A stretch of DNA of 64,000 bases, from assembly GCA_963969595.1 (NCBI GenBank), contig OZ018411.1, forward strand, positions 25,170,545 through 25,234,544. The letters run 5' to 3'. The stretch is from Neckera pumila (Eukaryota > Streptophyta > Bryopsida > Hypnales > Neckeraceae). This document shows, piece by piece, positions 46,649 to 58,533 of this stretch; the stretch's first letter is position 1; every line of letters starts with the position of its first letter. The translations under genes were made by a program, and so were the position numbers. The notes under the pieces were generated by a model that was not told the origin of the DNA, did not search any database, and saw only the letters and a program-made list of their open reading frames with translations.

Positions 46649-49600
46649 ATGGGGGTGGACTACACAGTGGTGGAGATATTGGTGTACCCTGTGAAAGCGT
46701 GCAGGGGTGTGTCTGTGTCGAGGGCTGCAATCTCCTCCACAGGTAGTACGTCACAGTTCGACGCTTGAGTTGCATCCCTGCTTCTAGGTTTGAGATTTCG
46801 AAGTGTGCATTTGCATTGTTAGGAAGGGCAATGCTGAGACTTCTTGTTCGAGGTTGCATAGATATTGTTCTAGGTTGTGGGTTTTGATTTTCATAGCTAA
46901 GTGAGGTGGTGATGCAGGGTTCTTGCTTGACAGAGAATGGATGGTGGTGAAGGCCGAGAATGGGAGGACCATTACCATGTCCAGGGCGCCCAAGCTCGCT
47001 TTGGTGCAGCCTTCGCTGCCTGCGGCTGCCCTGCGAGGGGAATCAGTCCCCTCCAACGCCACCTTAGGTACACAGAAATATATCCTTCGGCAACATTCTT
47101 GAGCAGCCCTTGGAACTCTTCATGGAAAATATCTAGATTCATTTTTGTACACAAGCTTGACGTCGTGATAGTCTTGCAAAGCCACATTCTCAATTGTTTT
47201 ATAGAAATTTTCCAACTCCATGATGTGCCAAGTCTCTGTAGTGATTATAATATTTTTCAGTTTGATTCTACAGTTCTACACAATAGAGTGTGCACACTCC
47301 CGATTGCTCTTGGAATCTCTGGTCCGAACTAATTTAAATTTCTGCTTTAGCTGTGGAAACCCTGACATCTACAGGATGTGGCAGAGATCAATGCGCCGGG
47401 CATGAAGGCATTGACGGTACCCTTGCAAAGAAGATCGAGAGGCAATGTTGTGGACGTGGGCTTCCCATCCGTCTTTCATGGACAGGTATTCTAATGCTTC
47501 ACTGTCATTAAGCATGCATGTGCAGGGTTCACTTAGGTCAAGTTTTTATCAAATTTTATCTTGCTCCAGTGGATGTCGGAGTTCTGGAATTTTCTGTTCA
47601 GCAGGTTTTGAGTCATCAATGTGGAAAGAAATTGACGCCGTGTTTGTGGAGGTGACAGGGGGTAGACGAAGGGCCTGAGGCTGCAGAATGGTTCAGTCGC
47701 TACTTAGATCTGGCTGTTCGCCTTGTTCGATTTGATCCTAGTATGTCTTTTAGCCCCTAAATTGGATCTCTTACTTTTCTTAGCACTTTCGAGTGGGTCA
47801 TGTGGTGGCTTTCTTTTGTCTAATTTTTTTTCTATTTTTTGACTGAAATATGCAATGTTCTTCAGTGATTGTGGTGATATAGAATAGTCCCTTTTTGAAT
47901 TACAGTTTTCACAATACGACCAATGAAATGGGTTATCTTAAAACCATGAATCTTGGTCCCAGTATTCAAATCAAAAAAGTCTTTGCAATGGGCATAATAT
48001 GATGGAGCATTTAAATTCCTAGAGCACAGAAACCAGCGACAATGGCTACTGCTGGAACCCAGTTAAATGATTTTCACAGCATTTCTGACTTCTCCCCATT
48101 TCTTGACTGCATTTGTGAAGTCAAGCAGAAGGAGAAAAGGCAAGCATTAGAGGCGCCTGAAGGATATGTTACAGGGTTTCAAAATACTGGACAGTTCTTG
48201 TTTGTATCGGAGGTATGTACCCTTCAACTTTCACCCCTAGACAGAGCGTAACTTTCAAATTCACGGCCAATACTTGAACGATAGAATTAGCGCCTGTGAT
48301 ATTAGGTAGAGGATACATTTTGCACCACTAGAAGGAATCTGACGTATGTAGGGGTGCGATTATTGGAAGACGTATTGAGCTGTTAGAGATCTTTGGGTAC
48401 AAGAACCAACTTTGAGATCAAAACATTATCTCTATGTATGAAATAATTTATGAAATACTTCTTAAGCAATTATTCTAAGTGAGAATTGAAGACCACCATA
48501 AGTGACCATAGATAACTCCTTTTCCACTCAATGATCAGTGTCCATAGACATTTAGCCAAATCATGCTTGCACCACTTACTAACAAGCCCAACCTGAAGTA
48601 TGAAAAGATGAGTTGCTGTTGGTAGTAGGGGTCAGGATTCGGTGACCCGTAGACTTTCAGCATCCTCTGCCTTAAGTGAGCCGGTTGTTGTGCTGTGCAG
48701 GCTTCGCTTGAAAAAGTGAACTCGTATTTCCCCACGGCCCCATTTCCTATGAACCGTTTTCGTCCGAAGTAGGTCCAAGACTGCCCTTCAGTTTCAGCCT
48801 AGTTCTTTGGCTTAGTTCCTGAATTACTCTGACTGAAATAGACGGAAGTCATATTAGTAGCGTAAGGTTGTTCAAACAGGGTGATTGAAAAGCTGCGGAT
48901 CGATGAAAAATTTGCATATGACCTAAACTTGATATCTTTTGTGACAAAAGCGTTATTGTGCGAGGGCCGCCTTCTTTTGAAGAAGACAAGTGGCGCCAGT
49001 TTACCATCAAGCACAGGGGCAACCAGTTGACCTTCAGCTATGCCTTGCTACGGGGTATTTGTAAGGTGAGCTGCTTGTCTATCCTCCATTCTAGGAAGTG
49101 ATACGTAATGTCTGCTCCACTCAGTAACGCTGCACTCAGTAACGCTGAGGAGGAGTACGAAACAGAGCGACAAAAAAGATTGAAAGCCATATTATCAAGT
49201 ACTCGACCATCCTTGCCGTATAGTCCCATACGCACAATGTAGCAAAAGGTCGATTAACGAATGTTGCAGAAAACGGATAAAAAGCGCAAGATATTTTTAC
49301 GAAGACCATATTAATGTGATTACTACAAAGGAGGGTTAGCACATTAATATTGTCTTCGGTCTAGACTTCTTTTGCTTTCATGTGGAAAGAATTATTGAAG
49401 ACTAAAAATTGCTGTAGAATGATTGAAGTATATGTTTGCAGATCAAGCCTTAATTCTTGTGTTTCCCGCCTTGGCAGGTGCCCACAATCAACCAGGACAA
49501 GCCAGACCTGGACAACGTTGAGCCAAATAAAGTGAGGATTCAATCCGCTGGCAATCCATAGTATGAGAATAACACATTCGTTTTTAAATAGTGAATGTTC

Positions 49601-50029
49601 TTTGAATGCAATGTTCTGATTAATGTCCTACAGTCTTGTGCCTGCACCTTTAGTCTTTGAATCTTGGTGAAATCTTCGAACTTCTGAACTTGGCTGCAAA
49701 GGAGAGTGGAACATATTCTAATGACAAGACTGGTAATGCAGACAATGTTTTCTTTCAGGTCAGGCCCCCAAGCGGGCGTCGAGTTTGAGAAAGTGAAAAA
49801 GGTAACTTTCGTATTTCCGCATAGTTGCATATATATTGTGGCCACCTTTAATTCCTACATACATCTACTCCAGCTAGACCATACTCTTTGACATACTGTG
49901 TCTGCTAATTCGCAGGCCTACTTCGGGTCATACTTTGTCTGCGACTCAACTCTGTCCACCCCGTCGACCACAAAAGCACAATTTGGTGTTGGAGACCATA
50001 TTAATGTGATTACTACAAAGGAGGGTTAG
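46649..50029 (+). CDS. MOSC-domain protein (mARC-like molybdenum-cofactor protein), ten exons
   Basis: Exons: 46649-46742, 46918-47067, 47385-47485, 47659-47740, 48121-48212, 48701-48768, 48951-49065, 49478-49531, 49742-49801, 49916-50029. All introns are GT/AG and the join gives 309 aa, the usual length for plant family members. Residues 1-90 are the MOSC N-terminal beta-barrel (VVEILVYPVKACRGVSVSRA, GFLLDREWMVV, SRAPKLALV). The MOSC domain follows (APGMKALTV, EAAEWFSRYL, VRLVRF, PMNRFRPN). The conserved cysteine that ligates molybdenum in mARC-type proteins is present in ICKVPTINQ. It ends AYFGSYF...GVGDHINVI. Family members reduce N-hydroxylated compounds with cytochrome b5 and its reductase, or transfer sulfur/Moco; the substrate here is unknown. 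Exon 5 has an alternative in-frame acceptor at 48025, which would give 341 aa. The VWEW segment typical of relatives is shortened at the exon 3/4 junction. Confidence 0.88.
49303..49343 (+). repeat. 41-bp direct repeat, copy in intron 8 of the MOSC gene
   Basis: Identical to 49993-50033, exactly 690 bp downstream. It contains the coding sequence for the last residues (HINVITTKEG) and the stop codon, but lies in an intron here. Confidence 0.95.
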
Positions 50030-50033
50030 CACA
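49993..50033 (+). repeat. 41-bp direct repeat, copy spanning the MOSC stop codon
   Basis: Second copy of the 49303-49343 sequence. It covers the end of exon 10, the TAG at 50027-50029 and four bases beyond. Confidence 0.95.
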
Positions 50034-50474
50034 ACTTCCAAGCACGCAAACCTAACTGAAAAGCCATAGCTATAGGAGCAGACTGTTTCAACACCCGAAC
50101 CGTGATAGGCTCCAGGCATCCTGATTTCCAATAAAGAGCTAATATATGAGACAAATGCTGCGTATCTTCTCAATAGAGAATCTCTCTTTTTTTAGACGTT
50201 CTGCAAATGGATGACAAAAAGTTTGCATCACTTTCTTTTCTTTTTGACACAAATAAGGGAACTCTTTACTGCAAGAAATAAAAAAAGACCCAGCCGCAAG
50301 CGGCCTGGGCAAAACAAAAGAAAAAGTTTGCATCACTTTCAGTTTAGCAGATGTAGGAGGGTTATTTTTGGATCACTAAAGAGCTGTGGATAGGTGTAGG
50401 TGTCGCATAACATGTGATTCCGTATTACATTCTGCAGGGCTGAGATTCATAATTCACAAAACAAAAAATTATGA
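50030..50474. other. Intergenic between MOSC and tRNA-Met
   Basis: The block AAAAAGTTTGCATCACTTTC occurs near 50215 and again at 50321. Between them CCCAGCCGCAAGCGGCCTGGG (50290-50310, 21 bases with one bulge) is a GC-rich hairpin that stands out from its surroundings. The T-run reading leftward from 50469 would be the Pol III terminator of the tRNA. Confidence 0.6.
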
Positions 50475-50558
50475 TGGGGTGAGAGAGGCTCGAACTCTCG
50501 ACCTCAGGATTTCTCTTAGCTATGAGACCTACGCGCTAGCCAACTGCGCCACCACCCC
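50475..50558 (-). tRNA. Elongator tRNA-Met (CAT) with a short intron
   Basis: Reading leftward from 50558: acceptor strand GGGGTGG, A-box TGGCGCAGTTGGCTAGCGC, anticodon region GTAGGTCTCATA, a roughly 10-nt intron (GCTAAGAGAA) directly after position 37, then ATCCTGAGG, T-arm GAGAGTTCGAGCCTCTC and the 3' acceptor strand TCACCCC with discriminator A. An intron at this position is standard for plant elongator tRNA-Met. CCA is not encoded. A run of T follows on the minus strand as terminator. It decodes internal AUG codons. Confidence 0.95.
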
Positions 50559-50949
50559 TGTCAGATGTCTTTGACAGGATCCTCAGAGATGAACATGCAC
50601 TTTTTGCTTGATTTATTATACCTACTCAAACTTCATTTTATTTTATTTATATAAATTTTGTTGCATTATGGGTAGATGGAGCAGCACCTTAGTGGACGAG
50701 GCTTCTTATTGGTATGTGAATGAGTTAAATCAATTTTCAGCTTAAATCTCAGAATACGTAAAAACCTGCAAAATGTGTCTACTCTAAACCTGAAGTCTGC
50801 AGGGTACTCCTCTCACCATTAAATTATTCCAAACTATGTCTACACTGATAGTCATTTAGTCTAAAGAACGAAGGACATGCAGATTTAATGAAAGCAAGTA
50901 CACGGGTACCTGCTTCATGATGAATCAATTTTATTCATGATTTACAACC
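50559..50949. other. Spacer between the tRNA and the NSUN6-like gene
   Basis: No feature beyond probable 3' UTR of the methyltransferase gene, which reads leftward into it. Confidence 0.4.
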
Positions 50950-53900
50950 TCAATGAGGAGCAACATAAAATTTCGCGATGAAGAAACCAATGGTGTCTCT
51001 AGGGCCTACAGGGTCGAATCGTTGAACCAAGTGCTCTTCTCCTTTCCGAAGCCATGGCCTGTTGGGCAGTGTCAACAACAGACTTAGGCTCGGGCAAATA
51101 CTCACCTCAACCTTAAAAAAACTACTCAACTTAAGGTATGTTCGCACTTGGTGTTATGTATATTTGATCAATGTAACACTGAATACTAAGTCAATAAAGT
51201 GGAAGGTCACCTGTAAGTTGCGCCGTCAAATATGTCTTCTCCACCAACGAGACCAGGCCCTCCAATTTTCGGATGCTGTAATTCGATGCACCATCTACTT
51301 ATCAAGCAGAAATCTACTGGCAATTTTGTATGAAAGTGGTCCAAATGAAACAAGTAAAAATATGCGTTTGAACTAAGTTGGTGTAGTAACTATAAATAAG
51401 AACACCCAGTGGGCTTCGTGACAGTCAGCGTCCACAAGGAGATTTCTTCGGTTGCTAATGGCCTGATGGAAGCATACCTGAGGGGAAAGAGACAAGAACG
51501 GGTACGTGTCCAGGGCGTATCGAACTACACCCTCATTTTCTCCAGGATTCAAGGTACACCTGCCCACAGAACCATGATGTCATCATAGAAGTATTACATA
51601 CAGTATCAAGTGAATCACAGATAAAGCCTCAAACCTCTTGATTAACCCCAAGTAGAAAATCCACTTTAGAATCTAATAGACGATTATAGTAACTTCCAAT
51701 ATTTTTATCATTAAAAAATAGGGGTGTCAAGAGTGCGCAACTTCAACAGCGAGATTCTCTTCCTCCTTTCCATTTTTAGCCCATCGTGATTCTAAGCCCC
51801 AGTTTCTCATCAGAGAGTAAAAGCCCTCACAAGTCTTCAAGTCTCGTTTGAGAATCAACTCTCATAGCGGGACGGAAGTTGAGCACTTTCACACCCCCTA
51901 ATGCAAGGTTAAATTTCTCCGTTCCGTTGGTACTTCTTGACACTTCCTAAATGATTTATTTCAACTCTTAAGGATATGGCAGCCGCCAATTTTGGTCAAA
52001 GGGCACTTAGGGATAAATGATACCTCTGGGTGCGATTTGTTTCCCGTAATCGCAAAAAAATTGACACACCAAGTTATAAAGCCCACAAGCAGAGAATACT
52101 TACGTGGAATAGACAAGAGTTCCGTTTGACCGGACCAACTGTACTGCCTGATCAAGTAATCTTCGTTGATAATTTGCATGTTGCCGTAGACTATGTAAAG
52201 TCTCCTGTACAAGAACAAGACGATAGCAAACGCTAATGTTAACTCCAGGTCCAAGTAAGCAAATCATAACCACCGAAGTTTATTTCAATTAAAGACTCAC
52301 TTGTCCAGCGAATAATCGGGGTCTTAAACCCAGAGCTGAGCAAGGTGCATCCAAGAGAACCCGATCGAAGCTTTGAGGAGCGAACCCCTTTTTGTAAGGA
52401 GAGTCTTGTTCAGCAGCCTTTTTCAGTCCGGTTTTCAGCTTCCGTGCCTCTTTTCGAGCAGCTTTCCTGCTTGCATAATTACCTTTATCTTTAAATTTCT
52501 GAGTTGATGTACTTTCTGTGTTGGATGGAACGAGTGGGGCCACTCCGCATTTTGGGCCACCAACTTCTTCAGCCAATTCTTGTGCAGATTCTGAACGTGA
52601 AGAACATGCACAGTAATTATTAGAGCCACAGACTTGATCAAGGACATAGGAATCTGCAAGCCAGTAGTGGAGAATGGACTCAAAATAATGTAGACCTCAT
52701 AGACGAAGCCACACACAAGTGCTGTCACGATACAATGTAGATGCTTTGTCATCAAAGCAACAACAGATTCACCTGAAACTCTCACAAACGCCATAACGGA
52801 GCCTAAAATCTCCCAAATAGAAACGAGGGGAAAAGACTTCACCCAGTACTCACCCTCGCGCAAATGCTTCTTTGAACATTTTTGGTTTACATTTCCAATT
52901 TCATCTGAAATCGAATCTGTGACAATGCCTGCCTCTTCAGTTCCAGATTGGCTGCTTGCTCGGCCATCACCAAGAGGTTCGCCTTGGCTAACCTGATGCT
53001 GAGTGTTTTCCACTCGTACAGACTTTAGAGCGTCCATTTTGATTGTTTGAATGCAACTTAGCTTCATTTCCTCTGCCAAGCGGACAATATCTAATACCTG
53101 AACTCAGTAGTTCAATATCCAAGTAGTTATTCATCACATTTATCAATTGAGATAAACAGACTAAATATCTGCCCCAACCACAACCGAGACTAGCAGATCA
53201 AGGACCAAAACCTGGCAAGTTGGCAGCACCGATATATCAAGACACCAAAACCCATGGTCCACCACATCAAAGGTAACAGGTCTCACAACACGTACCTTAT
53301 TATGAGATCGATCAAGTGCAATAACCTCGCCCTTGTCCCTCAAGAGAGTAGCAATTCCGGTTGTCTTTCCGCCTGGCGCAGCGCACATGTCCAGGATACG
53401 TTCCCCTGGCTGAGGATCTGCAAATGCACAAAGATGGTTTTCATACTAAACCATGGAAGAAGATAACGAAGGAATTCCAGTTGGAGAGATCAAACCCCGT
53501 TATCACTTCAAGTTGGAAAAGAGGACATACCCAGAACATGAGCAGCAACAACACTTGGAAGATTCTGAAGAAAAATTTCACCATTGAGCAAACCTGCGAG
53601 GAACAAATTTCAAACCGTAAAACAATTGGAGAAAATGCATATTTCTTGAACAAGACGACATGGACCCAATTCCAACACATTTCAATAAGCTGAAACAACC
53701 CCAGAGATCAAGGGTACGGGACATTGAAATGTACCAGAAAATGGCGGAAGATCATATACTCTGTTGACCATCTCAACTGCTACACCCTTAGTTTCTCTGA
53801 AAAGATTTGCTCTCGTCATCATGGCCCGACCGATTCCAATGAACCAGCCACTTCGTTGTTCATCCGTGAATTCTGCAAACACCGGCATAAGCGATCATGT

Positions 53901-55587
53901 GGCCACCAAGCAAAATAATTCTGAAAGACATACACAATTTTGCTCAGAACCTGAGCAAACTTCCCTCGTACATGACCTCGATTATTCCGGTACACCAGTA
54001 TTGTATTCGCATACATTCAATTACCGTTTACTCCACCAATAAAGCACCACCGTCTAATTATGAACAAAAATGACAAACGGGGTGGAATATGGTCAAGACA
54101 ACAATCTCACGTGACTTAGCATGCTCAGACGAGAGTGTGGTGCCTCGGGTAACCCCCACAAACCAGACCCCTTCTCCATCTTGCCTTTCCATGGCCACAG
54201 ACACAGCCACAAGTTCATCCTTCTCAATACGACCGCTACACGCCAAAACCCCGGGCACAAATACCTTCATAACAGAAGGGGAACAATTGCACTCAGTATT
54301 AGATTCATCAAATGAGTTCAAAACCAATTGCAACCTGTTTTTGAAAATGAACATATAATGCACCATTCAATCTGAACCTTTCTGGTATACGAACACCGGC
54401 GACGAATTGCTAACTCAAGGTCCTCTTGGTTCCACATACATGGGCGCCACGAAGGACAGCTTCGGCGCATTTTCGGCTCACGACCACCTCCCGCAGCATT
54501 CCTCCCTCCCCACGAGCAGCTTCGTAGTTGATGGAACAGGGACCTCTTCCTTTGACCATAACGACGTTGTCCAAGACATCGTGCTGGAAGCACACAACAT
54601 CTGTGTCAAGTCCATTCTCCAGTTCCGGTGTCGATGTAATACGATTCCTGTCTGATGCCCCGGTAGAGTAACCAGCATCAGCGTCGCTGGACATCAGGAT
54701 CTGATTATTACCATCCTGCTGTTGTAACACATAGTGACTGAGCTGCTTGATAACCTCCTCGGTAGTCGTTTGGAGAGTGTTCACTCGGACACATGAGTAA
54801 ATTGAAGGTCGACTGCTACCACGAGAATTATCACATGAGTGCTAGGTCCATGAAAAAGACCTCAAGAATTGGAAACGACAAAATTGAGAACACAATCAGT
54901 TCGAACCATTTCAAAGTACAGGTGTGGCGTTTCAATAGCTTAAGAACAAAGTTCGACCTTAAACCCTGAGACGAGGAGCAACTTTTACGGAAGCCCAACT
55001 TAGGGCTGAAAGACGTGAATTACAGGCCTGTAATGCAGTTAAGATAGATTGGTTTGTATAGCGGAACACATAAAGCTGGTTGGTAGCATTGAGCATAAAC
55101 CCTAAACCCTAAACCTTGAAGCGTCTGTCGAATCCCAGGGACTCATACAACGCAACGCAGTTCAAGATAGCGGTCGGTTTACATAGCGGAACACATTAAG
55201 CAGGTTGATGGCATTGTGTATAAACCCTAAACCCTAAATCTTGAAGCCTCTGTCGAATCCCAGACACTAATGCAGCATTGTACACCGAGGGCCCATTGGC
55301 AACACACGTTACATACCATCACACCCCTACCACATGAAGCAAAAGTGTGCTTCCAAATTCGACCAAGAAACCCGTTCCTTCGAATTCTGTGATTGACACC
55401 ATAATTCCTGGCCAGTGCAGCAAACTCACGTGAGAGCGTCGGAAATGCGGGCGAAGTGTGAGTTTCCATACGCTTGACTGAGATACTGGTGCACCCGCGG
55501 GTTCCACACCAGCCTGGGCTGGTAGGAAGCATGGCAGTCCACGACGAAGACGGGCTCCGGCGACAGCCCCTCCTCCGCCTCCTGCAT
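50950..55587 (-). CDS. NSUN6-like RNA m5C methyltransferase (NOL1/NOP2/Sun family), twelve exons
   Basis: Exons in coding order: 55587-55430, 54812-54440, 54264-54111, 53872-53735, 53593-53531, 53417-53296, 53097-52854, 52590-52301, 52204-52104, 51559-51478, 51275-51211, 51058-50950. All are GT/AG, total 1899 nt, 632 aa. The N-terminus has LVWNPRVHQYLSQAYG and SCVRVNTL. A PUA domain is recognised by AEAVLRGAHV, VFVPGVLACSGRIEKDELVA and VGVTRGTTL (about 165-225). The Rossmann methyltransferase follows: motif I DMCAAPGGKTTG (from about 305), LDRSHNK, motif IV LLDAPCSALG (Cys501), motif VI STCTLNPGEN (Cys549, the expected nucleophile), and DTIGFFIAKF near the end. The family methylates cytosine-5 in tRNA or mRNA using SAM; NSUN6 acts at the tRNA acceptor end. 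Residues about 350-480 form a charged linker longer than in animals. The ATG at 55587 is the first after an in-frame TGA. The gene is convergent with the MOSC gene. Confidence 0.92.
55029..55272. repeat. Tandem duplication (about 122-bp unit) with telomere-type motifs
   Basis: Two diverged units lie in intron 1 of the NSUN6-like gene. Each has ATAGCGGAACACAT, then ATAAACCCTAAACCCTAAA, then CTGTCGAATCCCAG. The AAACCCTAA pairs are telo-box or interstitial telomeric motifs. Confidence 0.85.
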
Positions 55588-57592
55588 CGCTGCAGAAACT
55601 CCTCAAACAAATTCCAAATTCCAAACTATTACTGCATCTGTGTCTTCGGTTTCGAAAAGAAATTCTCTAATGGAGAAGAGGATTCTCAATTCAGGAAATA
55701 GGGGCAACTCAGTCTCGATGGGCAAGAATCAGCATCCTTGAGTGCAGGCGTCCCAAGCATTTGCGTAGAACGTCAGTGTGCTTGAGATCTGGGATCGAAG
55801 AGTCCTGCGAGCATCGAGAATACGAATATTTGGGATGAAAAAGGTCGGAAGAAAACCATCAGATTCATCTCTTTATCCAAAGAGATTGTTTATTTGTTTG
55901 TGTTGTTTGTTTGTTTGTTTGCTACGGTGAGATCTCTAGGACCGTGCATGAATCGTGCATGAATCGTGCATGAATCATAGAACCGTTTGGAAAGCCCTTT
56001 GCAAAGAGGGGTGCACGGACTTTGTTTCATGGAATCACGACAAAAAAGATACTCCGTATTGAATTTCAAAAGTTTTATGAATTAGAAAATTACTTTTATT
56101 TTTATTATATTGTGGCAATATTAGAGGTACTAGTATTCTTGTAGTTAGATCGGGAAGTGATTTGGAGTGAGTCCTCCTCCAAATTTTTGCCTTTAAGGCG
56201 ACTTTCTTATCATCAAAGAAAATGCACCTAATTGTGACCCCTTTCAATCCAAGATTCATGTATAAATGTACAACCTCTATTCATGAGAGCCAAGGGTAGC
56301 TATTTGTATATCTATTTTCACGTACTTTGAAAATTCATAGTTTATTTGCATGATGTTCAAAAAATGCATAAGGAAGGAATCTAAAATCCTTTTTAAATTT
56401 CCAATAAGATTCAACAAAAAATTAGGCTATTCAAATATAACAAATATTTTCTTAAGAGCTTATTTAGATGCATTTAGGCACGGTTACCTTAAAGTAGACT
56501 CATCTTATTCCATTCCTACATTCAATCTAATTCAAATAATATTGCAGCATTCATTTCAACCCTGAAAATCTAGGAATCTAGATGATTTCTTATCACTTTT
56601 GGGTTAAGTGATAAGAGATCATTGACATTCTCAGATTCTTATTTAAAAAAAGAGACAAAGAATTCATTTGAACAAAATTTGATACAATGATGGAATAAAG
56701 TGTGTCTACCCTATTTAAACAAACATCTATGCTATGAGAAACTTTGTCTCATTAGCACTAGAAATGTTGAATGAAGAAATTGGAACAAAGATGAAGGAAC
56801 AATGTCTCCTTTTTCATCTTTAAAGTGGCTCGATTTTCAAATAAGGTGGCTATTCAAACTTCTTCACACTAACTTCTATTGATGCAAAGCCTCTTCCTCT
56901 TCAATATAGAACCAATACATGACCTTTAAGCTTCAAAACCTCATAACTTCTTCATATTGTATCTAAATGAAGCAAATATAGACACATTGAATTTCCCTTG
57001 CAATTTCCAATATAAATCTATAAAATTCATTAAAAATATTGAAAAAGTGATTGCTAGAAGGAATTGTTGAACCTCTGACTAATAAGGTATTTCAGTTGAA
57101 ATATTGTAGGGAAGTTTTAATGATACCTGATTGTGTCTACTGGGAGTCAAAATTGAGAACACATGCATAGAAAGCATTTATCCTAACCATGAAAATTCCC
57201 ACTAGGATAAAAGAAATGGAAAATAACAAGCATCAAGGCACAAAGAGGCTTGAGGCTGAGACCCCTACAAAGCCACATAAACCTAAGCATCCAAACGAGG
57301 GGCCAACAAATATTAGAAAGCAAGGAAAAAGACAAACCTAAAAAGCATGCATCTATCTAGTTACCAACCAAAAAATAGGGAGCCCAAATAGTGGCAATAG
57401 ACATAGATGTCTCATATCACCATTTTTTCCAAAAGGATTTGGAAGCGTACAAGAGAGTCCTTCAATTTTTAGTTGGATGATACAATCCCAAGCTGGAAAA
57501 CTTTAGCCTATCTTCTATTCACCTTCTATAGTTGTACTTAGATAAGTGTTGTTTAGTAGTGATATAGACTTCAAATGCTTGAAGGCTTTTAA
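55588..57592. other. Intergenic; upstream region of the NSUN6-like gene
   Basis: Contains a triplicated ATGAATCGTGC block at about 55946-55979 and TTTG repeats at about 55890-55922. The dispersed repeat at 56305-56500 is listed separately. No gene. Confidence 0.4.
56305..56500. repeat. Dispersed repeat, copy 2
   Basis: Same orientation as 9985-10185; see that entry for shared blocks. Confidence 0.6.
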
Positions 57593-58529
57593 CCCCTAAA
57601 GGACTAAGCACCATTTTTTGGCAACATAGCGATTTTGGGCAGCTCACTACGAATGGAAATTTTATTTTTTGTCTTTGAAATTTTCACACAAGATGTGCCC
57701 GAGGATTATTTTCAAGGCCCAACAATTTTCATAACTTTTGACCTCATGAGTAAAAAGATATCGCATGATATGTAATTTTTTGCGTTCGGCGGGCAGCCCA
57801 GGCAGCTCAAAAAAATTATTTAAAAAATTATTTTTTGAAAAATAAAAACTTGAAACTGGTTTTAAAGATTTGTATATACTTGGAAAGCTTTGATTCATTC
57901 CATTTGGATTAACCAGTCAAAAGTTATGAGGATTCTTAGTTGGAAGGTAGTTATGGAATCTCTACTCTAAAATAAACTTTGAAGTCCTTTATTTAACTCA
58001 ATTTTCAATATTGTTGGACAAAAAAAAAACATTGGGTGTAGATTGTTTATTTAAGCATTACAAATGTTGGGATTGGCATTTTTCAATTCCGTAATTAAAT
58101 TCTTGACAATTTAGTATTTTGAAGTATTCTCTACCTCTTCCTACTTACTATTTTTTTTCTATATGTTATACAATTCCAAATGATCTGAAAATTTTCAAGC
58201 ATGTAGACAACTTGCCTTGAAGAATGAATCTAAAGAGCAACCACCATTTTGGACATTTTTTCATACAAATGTGACCCTTGTGAGGGGCAGCTGCCCGGAT
58301 TTCTGCAGTGACAAAAAAAGGGTTTTTGTCAATTCAAACGGTATTATCTTGCAATCCACATGGTGGAAAATTCTGAAATTTTTTCCACATCTTTTTAAAC
58401 CAGTCTACTACAAGATCCTATGGTTACATGTGTTAAAAAATGTTTTTTTTTTCTACAATTTGGTACTTGTGTTAGAAATGGCAGTTTGGGAGCGGTTTTG
58501 GTGAAAACATAGTAAAAAACATTTAGGGG
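57593..58529 (+). mobile_element. TTAA-flanked element, copy 7
   Basis: TTAA at 57589-57592 and 58530-58533 flank about 937 bp. The left end is CCCCTAAAGGACTAAGC and the right end is ACATTTAGGGG. One of the best-preserved copies; no transposase. Confidence 0.8.
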
Positions 58530-58533
58530 TTAA

